This document shows positions 21,267 through 30,396 of a stretch of DNA of 64,000 nt, one piece after another. A program made the translations under genes and the position numbers. The DNA comes from Acidobacteriota bacterium (lineage in GTDB: Bacteria; Acidobacteriota; Terriglobia; UBA7540). How positions within the stretch are numbered: the stretch's first letter is position 1; every line of letters begins with the position of its first letter. The notes under the pieces are model-generated. The model did not search any database, was not told the origin of the DNA, and saw only the letters and a program-made list of their open reading frames with translations. The stretch spans positions 1-64,000 of the forward strand of contig JAJYLL010000011.1 in NCBI GenBank assembly GCA_021787735.1. Direction: 5' to 3'.

Positions 21267-21836
21267 CTACGCGAACCTCGTCAGCCCCAGGCCCTTGCCG
21301 ACGCTCAGGGTGACGGACTCGACGCCGGGGCGTTTTCTTACGTGCGCGACGTAGTCCTTCAAATCGTGCGACAGGATGTTGTCTGCAACCACAATCCCGC
21401 CGCGCGCCACCTTGAGCATATCAAAGAAGCGGATGTAGTCTTCCTTCTCGCAGTCAATCAGCGCGAAATCCATTTCGCCCAGGTCCGGCAGCAGCAACGC
21501 GGCGTCTCCACATCGGTAATCAACGAAGGGCTCGAGGCCCAGACCGCCCAGCGTCTGGCGCGATTCACTTTGCCGCGCGGGATCGATCTCCATCGAAATC
21601 AGCCTGCCGCTGGTTTCTCGCGCCGCGGCCGCCAGCGCAATGGTCGAAATTCCGGTTGACCCGCCAATCTCAACCATCCTTTTTGCCCCCACGCCCTCCA
21701 CCAGCGCGCAGATGAATTCCGCGCTTGCCGGCTCCAGGTTGCGGTGCCGCTCCGACTGCGGCAGCCCCTTCGCATCCTGCTCCAGCTTTCGCTGCCACAG
21801 CATCTCAATCACCGCCCGCTCAGCCTCTCGTAACAT
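21267..21836 (-). CDS. O-methyltransferase (class I SAM)
   Basis: RMVEIGGSTGISTIALAAAARETSGRLISMEIDPAR; DFALIDCEKEDYIRFFDML; GGIVVADNILSH. Confidence 0.85.
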   Translation of the reverse strand: MLREAERAVIEMLWQRKLEQDAKGLPQSERHRNLEPASAEFICALVEGVGAKRMVEIGGSTGISTIALAAAARETSGRLISMEIDPARQSESRQTLGGLGLEPFVDYRCGDAALLLPDLGEMDFALIDCEKEDYIRFFDMLKVARGGIVVADNILSHDLKDYVAHVRKRPGVESVTLSVGKGLGLTRFA

Positions 21837-21939
21837 CTACCCTCCGGAAAGATTCATTGTTTTGTGGGGGTGGCCCGAGCAAATAGTTCGAGCCCCGGCG
21901 AGACCGACGCCCAAGGCGATCGTAGCCATCTATGCGTTC

Positions 21940-22380
21940 TCAGTCAGAAGTTCGCTGCCTGTAACGGTGGAGGTCGTCCTCAGTCACATCTTCGGGCGGA
22001 ACCAGCTTGTAGTGCCTCTCAGAAGCGATGCCGACGCTTTCGTCTGCCCTCTCGAACTCGAACAGAGCTATGACGTCATCGCTCATGAATTGAGCACCGA
22101 TCGGGCGAGTTATCAGAGATGGGAACTTTTCCGTACACATGGCAATATCCTGTTCGACCTGGACAACGTTCAGGTTGTCCTTTCCGCCTTTCGCCTGTAC
22201 AGGAAACACATACTGCACCCCCCTCTTGTCGACGCCGACGTAGATTTCATCGGTTTCGACTTGTCCCATGCCGGACACGGTTCTGCTAGGCAGTGCACAG
22301 GATTCCGAGTTAGAAATCGGAAGGGTTAACGAGGTGCTCGGGAGCCTCGAACTTTTCACCACGGAGCAGACCTGTAACAC
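21940..22380 (-). pseudogene. C-terminal fragment of a restriction-associated endonuclease-like protein
   Basis: GMGQVETDEIYVGVDKRGVQYVFPVQAKGGKDNLNVVQVEQDIAMCTEKFP...HYKLVPPEDVTEDDLHRYR; N-terminal part missing and the ORF overlaps the upstream gene. Confidence 0.5.
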
Positions 22381-23326
22381 GAGTTCCCTCTCCTAACTCA
22401 AGTTTTTCCAAGTGGCCTAGCCTCTCCTCGATGTCCTCAAATGCAATGTACCGGCACCTTCTCATGAGGGGCTGGAATGTGAGCCGCAGAAGCTGAGAGT
22501 GAACCCTGTGCCGCCTGGCCTTGGCAGAAGCTAGGTACAGTTCTATTTGGTTGTTCGGTTGTGCCAAAACCAAGTCATTTAGTCTGAGCAAACCGCTGTA
22601 TATCGAAGTTGTGGATTCGATCTCGAAGGCTTTCAAGATCACATTCTTTGTGAGCCACAGAACATCTATGTTATGGACAATTCTGCGCGTAGTTTCCTCG
22701 AAACCAAAATTGGGAAGCCTAGCGACGGTTCGAGCTGAAAAAGGCTCTCCCCTATACGACAAATTTCGGTCGTTTACCGGAACCCAGACAGCGCAGCCTT
22801 CTGCCCTGCCGAGCGTTATTAGAGCGGATTGAACCCGTAGGTGGACACGGTCCGACCGCGTCGTTTCTTCCTTGTCTGAGGCACTTTCGTCCCGCACTAC
22901 TTTCGCGACAGGGAAAGCGTTCAAGTACTTGGTGACATCGAGCTTCGGGTGTTTAGTCGTTTGCATTAGGTACATGTCGTTCTCGTAGAAAACGTCCACT
23001 CTTCGGCTAGCGACTCCAGCAAGCATCTCTACAACCAGAGGCCTTGGAAGTACTAATACACTGCCTGCGGAGCCACAGATTAGGAGCACATATTCGCCGA
23101 GCTTTGCTGGCCCGAATCTGGCATGTGGGTCCAATACGGAAGCCGGGAGTCCAAAGAAGTACTTGTGCCCGCCTAGCAGCTTCGAGTAGTTCAGCGAGCA
23201 AGTGACATTGGATCCGAATGTTACTATCCGCGCTCTCTGCTCACGATGGGGCTTCCCAAAGCGCCTAGCGAGGTTTGCGGCTACGTCTTCGAGGATCAGG
23301 TCTGCGTTTGTCGAGGGTGCCATCAA
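22310..23326 (-). CDS. Restriction-modification-associated protein with nuclease-like C-terminal domain
   Basis: DVLWLTKNVILKAFEIESTTSIYSGLLRLNDLVLAQPNNQIELYLASAKARR suggests a PD-(D/E)XK-like core; located in an RM island. Confidence 0.6.
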   Translation of the reverse strand: MMAPSTNADLILEDVAANLARRFGKPHREQRARIVTFGSNVTCSLNYSKLLGGHKYFFGLPASVLDPHARFGPAKLGEYVLLICGSAGSVLVLPRPLVVEMLAGVASRRVDVFYENDMYLMQTTKHPKLDVTKYLNAFPVAKVVRDESASDKEETTRSDRVHLRVQSALITLGRAEGCAVWVPVNDRNLSYRGEPFSARTVARLPNFGFEETTRRIVHNIDVLWLTKNVILKAFEIESTTSIYSGLLRLNDLVLAQPNNQIELYLASAKARRHRVHSQLLRLTFQPLMRRCRYIAFEDIEERLGHLEKLELGEGTRVTGLLRGEKFEAPEHLVNPSDF

Positions 23327-23559
23327 TTCTCCACGTCCATGTCAGTTTCACTTATGTTTTCAGGAGTTATGTAGACGTTCACATATATGAACGAACCGCC
23401 GCGAGCGTGCAGCGCTACCTCCCCGCACGATCCGACAAGGTTTCCCAGCGCGTGCCTCACGCTGAGCAAGGCTTCGCGCTTTGTTCGGGCTCGGACGCTG
23501 CCAGCCAAGCCCACCGCTCCATGAGTGGAGTCACCACAGCTAAAGTGATATGTTTTCAC
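23323..23559 (-). CDS. Small RM-associated protein of unknown function (GTG start)
   Basis: VKTYHFSCGDSTHGAVGLAGSVRARTKREALLSVRHALGNLVGSCGEVALHARGGSFIYVNVYITPENISETDMDVEN (78 aa), overlaps the start of the nuclease-like gene by 4 nt. Confidence 0.5.
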   Translation of the reverse strand: MKTYHFSCGDSTHGAVGLAGSVRARTKREALLSVRHALGNLVGSCGEVALHARGGSFIYVNVYITPENISETDMDVEN

Positions 23560-24226
23560 GACGGTTTCTGCTCCTTTTGTTGCCTTTGGACCCTGCTTTG
23601 GGACCGAATTCAATGTTGCTGATTCCCGACAGCACTGCCCTCGCCAAGGCAAGCTTTTCATGTCTGGGGGACTGCTCGTCTTCCTGCCCAATTACCACGT
23701 CGAGAAGTGTACAAGTCTTGTGAAAAGGGAGCGGGCTCATCGAATTTGGAAGTATCGGGTCCGAAATTTCCTCTGGTATGGTTCGAGATTGGGGACACTT
23801 CATGCGGCAGTTTTGAAACAGCGGAGGGACAGGTTCATCGTCAAGCCCCTCATCTCGCAGCCTCGATAGAGCTCCCTCGGCAATATTGCGTGCATGCGCA
23901 AGAAGGGCCGGCCCGTCACCGGACCAGTCCGCTTTCACTCGGCTGGCGAAATGGGCCATCGGGTTCGGTTCGATCCCGACACTTTCAATGCCGAGCTTTT
24001 TGCACTCGACCAAAGTGGTACCTGTGCCGCAGAAGGGATCCAACACGACCTGCCCCGGTTCGATTCCGAACCGATCGATGTAATCACGTACCAGATGTGG
24101 CGGAAAAGAGAGGACAAAGCGGTACCAGTCATGTGCAGAACGATCTTCCGGCCGGAGCTTGTTGTCCTCCTTGGTGACCTTGTGCTGCGGGGAGCAGTTA
24201 CGGATTGGGCTTGCAATTGATGGCAT
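23540..24226 (-). pseudogene. Truncated DNA methyltransferase (N-terminal half)
   Basis: HDWYRFVLSFPPHLVRDYIDRFGIEPGQVVLDPFCGTGTTLVECKKLGIESVGIEPNP present; no (D/N/S)PPY catalytic motif in 228 aa. Confidence 0.65.
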
Positions 24227-24342
24227 TGGTGATTGTTATCATAAGCTAGAGAAGAGGGCAATAGGTGGCATTTCTGCGCGCGTTCTACACCCTCCTCTGC
24301 CTGCCACTCCCCGCAGGCCGCAAGGGCTGGCGCAAGACGCTG

Positions 24343-24573
24343 CTAGCGAGCTTTTTCCGATGTCCGGCCGGCGATCCAATTCAGGATGCCGAGCGCTGGG
24401 ACCCAATAAGGGAAGATTCCGTATAGAGTGTCGCTCACGGAATGGGAATGGCGATCAATTGCCAGGAAAGTATTCGCGCAGAAAAGGAGCGTCAGAACAA
24501 CGGCCAGCCATCCGGCCGCCGAAACCGGCGCGTAAATCCATCTCCAGGGCTTGAACCAGATACGATTCTTCAT
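24343..24573 (-). CDS. Small membrane protein, hypothetical
   Basis: MKNRIWFKPWRWIYAPVSAAGWLAVVLTLLFCANTFLAIDRHSHSVSDTLYGIFPYWVPALGILNWIAGRTSEKAR. Confidence 0.55.
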   Translation of the reverse strand: MKNRIWFKPWRWIYAPVSAAGWLAVVLTLLFCANTFLAIDRHSHSVSDTLYGIFPYWVPALGILNWIAGRTSEKAR

Positions 24574-24599
24574 GGTCGCATCCTCCGCGTGTTCCGGTT

Positions 24600-24682
24600 T
24601 TGTAGCGCGCGCCTTTACAGCCTGCGGCTCTTCCCTTGGAACAACGGTTAAAAACCGCAGGCCACAAGGGACCGGCGTTACA
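24600..24682. repeat. Dispersed palindromic repeat, copy 2
   Basis: TTGTAGCG...GCGTTACA ends, internal GCCTGCGG/CCGCAGGC inverted repeat, shared 18-mer with copy 1. Confidence 0.6.
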
Positions 24683-24689
24683 CGCACCG

Positions 24690-24789
24690 CCTCTGTGTTC
24701 TCTGTGCCTCACAAGCTTTCACACACAGTGCACAGAGAGTCTGCGTGTCCTCCGCCTTCCATCTTTTCGGGCCACAGAGAGCACGGAGG
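24690..24789. repeat. Imperfect 17-bp inverted repeat
   Basis: CCTCTGTGTTCTCTGTG (24690-24706) versus CACAGAGAGCACGGAGG (24773-24789), 15/17 complementary. Confidence 0.6.
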
Positions 24790-24970
24790 GAAATTTGTTA
24801 GAGCAACAGACCGGCAGTGGGGCCACCGCGAATTGGCTGCGCTGAGGCCCGGTCCGCCTCAGACGCCACCCTCACCCGGGGCCGCGCGCGCGTCCACCCT
24901 CTCCCCGTGGTAGACGGTTAGATTTTCCTGGCGGCAAGGGCTGGTCCGGCATGGCTGGAGCCACGCCATC

Positions 24971-25696
24971 CTAAACTGCGGTGGCGAGGGCGCCGTAACG
25001 GCGGTCGCGCAAGTGGAATTCTTTAAGCGCCTCGCTGAGATCTTCGCCGGTGAAGTCGGGCCACAAGCGAGGCGTGAAATAGAGCTCCGCGTAGGCCGAT
25101 TCCCACAGCATAAAATCGCTCAACCGCTGTTCGCCGCCGGTGCGGATCAGCAGATCGACTTCCGGAACGGCTTCGCCCTCGGCCTGGCCGAGCAGGTGTG
25201 CGAAAAGCTCCTGTTCGGCTTCGGAATCTGCAGTGTCTGCCGCGTTCATCCGGCGCGCCGCGTCGAGAATAGCGTGGCGCGCGGAATAATCGATGGCCAG
25301 GCGCAGGTGGAAATTCCGGCAGCCGCCGGTGGCGCTCTCAGCGTACTCGATGGTTTGCAGCAGGGAGGCGGGCAGGCGGTCGCGCCGCCCGATTACGGAG
25401 AGCCGGATGCCGCGCCCGATCCAGAGCGTGGGCTCAGCGAAAAGGAAATCTTCAAAAATCCCGAACAGCCGCTCAACTTCCTGCGGAGGCCGCTGCCAGT
25501 TGCCGGAGCTGAACGAATGGAGCGTGAGCGTGCTGACGCCCAGGTCTGGCGCCGCCGCAATTACCCGCCGCACGGTTTCGACGCCCGCGCGGTGGCCCTC
25601 CGTGCGCTCCAGGCCACGCATCCGCGCCCAGCGTCCGCTGCCATCCATAATGATGGCCACATGAAGACCGTTCAGATCAGAGTGCGAAAGATTCAT
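24971..25696 (-). CDS. uppS: Polyprenyl diphosphate synthase, UppS family (divergent motifs)
   Basis: [80 protein letters not shown]. Confidence 0.88.
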   Translation of the reverse strand: MNLSHSDLNGLHVAIIMDGSGRWARMRGLERTEGHRAGVETVRRVIAAAPDLGVSTLTLHSFSSGNWQRPPQEVERLFGIFEDFLFAEPTLWIGRGIRLSVIGRRDRLPASLLQTIEYAESATGGCRNFHLRLAIDYSARHAILDAARRMNAADTADSEAEQELFAHLLGQAEGEAVPEVDLLIRTGGEQRLSDFMLWESAYAELYFTPRLWPDFTGEDLSEALKEFHLRDRRYGALATAV

Positions 25697-25858
25697 GACG
25701 AAAGTACCTCCGTATGATGACGATGTTCATGCGGGCCGCGCGCCTGCCCGCAGTCACCAGCCGCGCGGGCCTCAGCCGCGTTGAAATAGTCCAATGCAAA
25801 AGTGAGAAGTTCGGCGCTTTGTGCCATAAAGTCGCAACGCAAAAAAATTTTGCCCCCG

Positions 25859-26251
25859 TCATTGCTGACGCGTGGCCCGGATCAACGCTTCCATGTGGTC
25901 TAGATAGTTTTCGAGCGCCTGGCGACCGGCAGGCGTCAGCCGATAGATGGTCCGCGGCAGGCGCCCATCGAACGATTTGATGCACTCGATGTACGCCGCG
26001 TCTTCCAGCTTGCGCGCGTGGACGCTTAGGTTGCCGTCGGTGGTCTTGAGAAGCTGCTTCAGCTCGTTGTGGCTCAGGGCGCTGTTCACCGCCAGGGCGC
26101 TGACAATGCCCAGACGAATGCGCTCGTGGATCAGGCGGTCGAGACGCGAAGCGCGGCTGACCTTTTCACCGCGAAGTACGCGATTTTCCGGGTCGTAGCC
26201 GGCGGCTTCCGCCCGCCGGTCGCGTACCCATACGTTGGCCTTAGCCACCAT
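25859..26251 (-). CDS. Winged-helix DNA-binding regulator
   Basis: RLGIVSALAVNSALSHNELKQLLKTTDGNLSVHARKLEDAAYIECIKSFDGRLPRTIYRLTPAGRQAL. Confidence 0.85.
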   Translation of the reverse strand: MVAKANVWVRDRRAEAAGYDPENRVLRGEKVSRASRLDRLIHERIRLGIVSALAVNSALSHNELKQLLKTTDGNLSVHARKLEDAAYIECIKSFDGRLPRTIYRLTPAGRQALENYLDHMEALIRATRQQ

Positions 26252-26855
26252 ACCTCCAGGCGATGATCGATCCGAAAATCAGATGCAGGCCGCCAAAACC
26301 TATGGCCATGTAAATATCGCCCCAGGCGGCGGGCGAAAATAATGCCGCGGCTCCCAGAACCATGAAGGCTACGCCCATCGCCGGCACCACGCGGACGGAA
26401 AAGGCGCCGCCCGTCACCACTCCAGCGCCGTAAAGCAACAGCCAGAGGGCCGGCAGAACCGTTACGGAACCGGCGCGGAACAGGAATAGGGACAGCAGCG
26501 CTCCGGCAACAAGCGGCGGAGACAGGCTCAGCGCAAAACGGCGGCCCGGCTGCGAGAGTAGAGGCGTGTCCGCCTTGCGGGCCTTTTGAAGCATCGCGAC
26601 GGCGCCAATCAGGCAGGAAACCGCCGCCTCGACAATCCAGACGCCCAGCCACAGGGTCGGAGTGGGCTGAATTGCCGCGATAAAAGCCGCTACCAGCGCC
26701 GTGATGCCCATTAACATACCGCCCCAGCCCGGCACCGCCGTGAACGACGACGCTCCTTCCATCGTCTCGCGAATGTAACGGAGGTTGTCCATGGCCCGGG
26801 CTTCGAGCGCCAGAGGACTTTCGGAACGCGGCCGGATGGGGTGAATACTGGCCAT
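26241..26855 (-). CDS. Multi-TM membrane protein, probably co-regulated with the winged-helix regulator
   Basis: [11 protein letters not shown]...[40 protein letters not shown]; overlaps the downstream regulator start by 11 nt. Confidence 0.65.
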   Translation of the reverse strand: MASIHPIRPRSESPLALEARAMDNLRYIRETMEGASSFTAVPGWGGMLMGITALVAAFIAAIQPTPTLWLGVWIVEAAVSCLIGAVAMLQKARKADTPLLSQPGRRFALSLSPPLVAGALLSLFLFRAGSVTVLPALWLLLYGAGVVTGGAFSVRVVPAMGVAFMVLGAAALFSPAAWGDIYMAIGFGGLHLIFGSIIAWRYGG

Positions 26856-27064
26856 GAAGGCATTGATACACCCGCTTCTAAGTCCTGTCAAGTACTTTAT
26901 ATTATAAAGCATCTGCGCCGGGAACTGAAAATATGTGCCAATTTTGCACATTTTTGCTTTTTCATTGCTGGGCAGTTTCGCAGGTGTATCATAAGCTTCA
27001 GCTTAGGGGTGCAGGCACGCATTCAGAATCGCGCCAAATCTCTTGCGCACGGGGCTGCATCGAG

Positions 27065-27407
27065 ATGACAGTCAAGCAATGGGAAAAGAGGCTGCACGAG
27101 GAAGACTTTGACAGAACTTACGTGTGGCAGGATGGCCCGGGGGCCTTCTATCCCAACCACACCGCACTCCATGACTGCCGCCCACGTAATTCTCGACGGC
27201 GAAATGACGTTGACTTCTGAAGGCGAGACGCGCATCTATAGAGAGGGCGACCGCTGCGACGTGCCTGCCAATGCGGTTCACTCCGCGCGCATGGGGCCGC
27301 AAGGTTGCCGTTATCTAATTGGAGAGTGCCAGGGGTGCGAGCAGCAAGCACAATGCGGGAATCTTCAGTTCGATTCGGGTAGCGTGATATTCGCGTTTCG
27401 AAAGTAG
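27065..27407 (+). pseudogene. Cupin-domain protein interrupted by a one-base insertion
   Basis: Frame 1 WEKRLHEEDFDRTYVWQDGPGAFYPNHT then +1 frame HSMTAAHVILDGEMTLTSEGETRIYREGDRCDVPANAVHSARMGPQGCRYLIGE; extra G near 27164. Confidence 0.8.
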
Positions 27408-28117
27408 CCTTCGACCTTGCGCAGATCGTCTTCGGTGTCAACCCCCACCGTGTCTTCTGCGGTTTCCAGTACAACAATCGGGATGCCGTTCTCGAGAAAT
27501 CGAAGCTGCTCCAGAGCCTCTGCAGACTCCAGCCCTGATGGCGCCAGCTTGCTGAAGGTTGTGAGCGCCTCGCGCGTGTAGGCATAAAGTCCCAGGTGCT
27601 TGTAATACTGTACGGAGCCCGCGCCTGCGCGGTCATAAGGAATAGGCGAGCGTGAAAAGTAGAGCGCATGCCCGTCGCCACTCGTAACCACTTTGACGTC
27701 GTTGGGATTCGATGCTTCTTCGGGAGTGATCGCCACTTTCAACGTTGAAACTGCCGTACTGGCCTGCTCACGAAGCGGCGCCACCAGCAGCTCGATGTGC
27801 CGCGCGGTCACCATCGGTTCATCGCCCTGGATGTTGACGTAAAGGTCCGCCGGCTCACGGCCCATCACTTCAATAACGCGGTCCGAACCCGAGCGGTGTG
27901 CCGAGGAAGTCATCGTCGCCGGAATTCTGAGTCGGCTGCAAAGCGCCATCACTTCTTCCGAATCGGTGGCCACCAGCAGCCGAGAGAAGCCGGGCCACTC
28001 CTGTGCGCGCCGGTACACCCATTCGATCATCGGGTGCCCGCAAATCAGCCTCAGCGCCTTGCGAGGGAGGCGCGTGGATTCCAGACGCACCGGGATAACA
28101 CCGATCACTTTGTTCAT
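27365..28117 (-). CDS. kdsB: 3-deoxy-manno-octulosonate cytidylyltransferase
   Basis: VIGVIPVRLESTRLPRKALRLICGHPMIEWVYRRA; YVNIQGDEPMV; KHLGLYAYTREAL; EQLRFLENG. Confidence 0.95.
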   Translation of the reverse strand: MNKVIGVIPVRLESTRLPRKALRLICGHPMIEWVYRRAQEWPGFSRLLVATDSEEVMALCSRLRIPATMTSSAHRSGSDRVIEVMGREPADLYVNIQGDEPMVTARHIELLVAPLREQASTAVSTLKVAITPEEASNPNDVKVVTSGDGHALYFSRSPIPYDRAGAGSVQYYKHLGLYAYTREALTTFSKLAPSGLESAEALEQLRFLENGIPIVVLETAEDTVGVDTEDDLRKVEGYFRNANITLPESN

Positions 28118-28239
28118 AGTCGCCAAGAATGCGAGGTTAACCTTTTTGTGCGTGTCCTGGCAAGCTTCTGCGGAGGCATATGCGGAGGCATACAGTCGTA
28201 TTTGTTCTGCCGGCACAATGCGCGTTACACTCGGCAGCG

Positions 28240-29271
28240 ATGCCGCAATCAAGAAAGCTTCCAGCGGGGAAACTTCCTCCGCGCCTGCTCGAAAAGCTGC
28301 TGAAATCCTGCACGGCCTGTGCATCTTCCGGAGTGGTTCTCGGGCCACGCTACGGCGAAGACGCAGCGGTCATCGAGACGCGGGGTAAGTATCTCGTTGC
28401 CAAGACCGATCCCATCACGTTCACGACCGACCGCATCGGCTGGTACGCGGTCAACATCAACGCCAACGATCTGGCAACGATGGGCGCGCGACCGCGCTGG
28501 TTCCTCGCCACGTTCATGTTTCCGGAAGGCCGCACGTCGGATGCGCTGGTTGAGAAGATCTTTAGTGAAACACTGAGCGCCTGCCGTTCGCTCGGCGTCA
28601 CACTTTGCGGCGGCCACACCGAGATTACCGTCGGGCTTGACCGCCCGATTGTGGTGGGCCAGATGCTGGGTGAAGTTGATCCGGACGATCTGGTCCGCAA
28701 AGAACGCCAGCGGCCGGGCGACCTGATCATCCTGACCAAAGGCGTCGCTATTGAAGGTACCACCATCCTGGCGCGCGAAAGAGCCAGCGAGTTGCGGGGG
28801 AGAATTTCAGCAGAAAAATTGCGGTCGGCGCGACGATTGCTCTTAAGGCCCGGCATCAGCGTCGTGCGCGACGCGCAAGTTGCGCTCGCGAACGGCGAAG
28901 TCCATGCCATGCACGATCCCACCGAAGGCGGCGTAATCACCGGGCTCGTGGAACTCGCGCGAGCCGGCCGTGTGGGCCTGAAAGTCTGGAAGGAAAAGAT
29001 TCGCGTGCTTCCTGAAACGCGGCTGCTGGCGCGTGTGCTCGATTTCGATCCGCTCGGCCTGCTCGCTTCCGGAGCCTTGTTGATTGTCGCCGAGCGCAAC
29101 AGCGCGACGCGCATCGTCAACGCGCTTCGCCGCAAGCGGATTGCAGCGCGCGTCATCGGCGAGGTTTGCAGGCCGAAGGACGGCATCGCAATCGTCGAAG
29201 GTGGCCGCGCCCATCCCATGGGGATCCCCCAGCGCGACGAGATCGCCCGCCTACTAAGCGAGCCAGATTGA
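28240..29271 (+). CDS. AIR synthase-related / HypE-like protein
   Basis: GEDAAVIETRGKYLVAKTDPITF; VNINANDLATMGARPRWFLATFMFPEG; CGGHTEITVG; MHDPTEGGVITGL. Confidence 0.85.
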   Translation: MPQSRKLPAGKLPPRLLEKLLKSCTACASSGVVLGPRYGEDAAVIETRGKYLVAKTDPITFTTDRIGWYAVNINANDLATMGARPRWFLATFMFPEGRTSDALVEKIFSETLSACRSLGVTLCGGHTEITVGLDRPIVVGQMLGEVDPDDLVRKERQRPGDLIILTKGVAIEGTTILARERASELRGRISAEKLRSARRLLLRPGISVVRDAQVALANGEVHAMHDPTEGGVITGLVELARAGRVGLKVWKEKIRVLPETRLLARVLDFDPLGLLASGALLIVAERNSATRIVNALRRKRIAARVIGEVCRPKDGIAIVEGGRAHPMGIPQRDEIARLLSEPD

Positions 29272-29931
29272 CCTTCGCGCTTCCGGAGCAACGCAGGCGC
29301 AATCCTTGCCGTTGGGAAACGAGTCTGTCCAAATGCGAGACAAGTGAGGCGTGGAAGATTGTGAAGAACGAGCAGCGGCTGGACGCGAGTGCCCCGCCTG
29401 CTTGCCCGCAGTGGCTTGGTTAGAGCTGAGCTTCTTTACGTCATCCACAAGTTCCTGCATCGCGCGTTCGAAGTTCTCCTCGAAGTGAACTTTCATATTG
29501 GCTGGTTTTGGATGTTCTGTGATTCCCCAGAGCAGGACGTGCGTCTTGACGTCACGCATTATCAGATCCAGTTGGGTATCATAGTAATGCGGCCCCGCTG
29601 GTGGGCATGTGTAACTCAGCTTGAAATTCAGATCAGCGTCCGCGGGCGAAGGCACCAGTTTGTACCGGCCCCACTTCTCCATCGCGGCGTAAAACTCCTT
29701 GTAAGCCCGCGCGGGTCCCCCGCTGTAGAGGGACCTTCCAAAGGGTTCACAGCCGCCACCAGCGTGCGAGATGAAAATCGTTCTTGCAAGAACAATTTGC
29801 TGGGGTACGGGTGCCGCAGTCGATTCCTCTCCTGGCGATTGCGTGCTCCATGCCTGAAGCAGCCCAAGACCAATCAGCAACACCACGCATGCAAACCTTT
29901 CCACCCGGTTCACGGCCTCCTCCGAACCCAT
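29254..29931 (-). CDS. Hypothetical exported protein
   Basis: N-terminal hydrophobic segment VVLLIGLGLLQAWST; coherent 225-aa ORF. Confidence 0.55.
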   Translation of the reverse strand: MGSEEAVNRVERFACVVLLIGLGLLQAWSTQSPGEESTAAPVPQQIVLARTIFISHAGGGCEPFGRSLYSGGPARAYKEFYAAMEKWGRYKLVPSPADADLNFKLSYTCPPAGPHYYDTQLDLIMRDVKTHVLLWGITEHPKPANMKVHFEENFERAMQELVDDVKKLSSNQATAGKQAGHSRPAAARSSQSSTPHLSRIWTDSFPNGKDCACVAPEARRSIWLA

Positions 29932-30396
29932 GTTACTTCTGAGAGGGCAGGCTGGAAACGTTTTTTCGACTTCCAGTCGCGGCTCTCGCTGGGCATAGGG
30001 AGGCAGGAGCGCAGGAAAAGGACCGTGATGCAGAGGCTAGGAAAGGAGGCTCTATAATGCCAGCGTGCGGGTTTTCCACAACCCTTGCGGGCGGCCCGTA
30101 GATGGGGCGGATTGAGCCTTCCGGAAAGCCCTTGTAAGTTGAACATTCCAAAAAGGAAAGAGTCTGTGGAATTAGGTGTATATCTGTGCTAAACTAATCC
30201 ATTGAAAGTTGCCGTTTTCGGCATTGCTGTGAAGCCCGCTTCAAGATACTCTAACGCTTACAGAGCAAGGAAAGAATCCGGGGAAAATGGCCGCAGAACA
30301 GGGACCCTCGGAGCACGCAAGGTAGTAATATGAGGGGCCTGTTTGCGCTGGTGCAACGGGACCGGCTTGCGGGCTTTTGTTTCAACCAACACCGCT

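Noticed and set aside
21885-21917. tRNA 3'-end-like string TAGTTCGAGCCCCGGCGAGACCGACGCCCA next to the RM island
   Set aside because: The T-stem does not pair and no matching 5' tRNA half is visible; kept only as a possible degenerate att remnant, not called.
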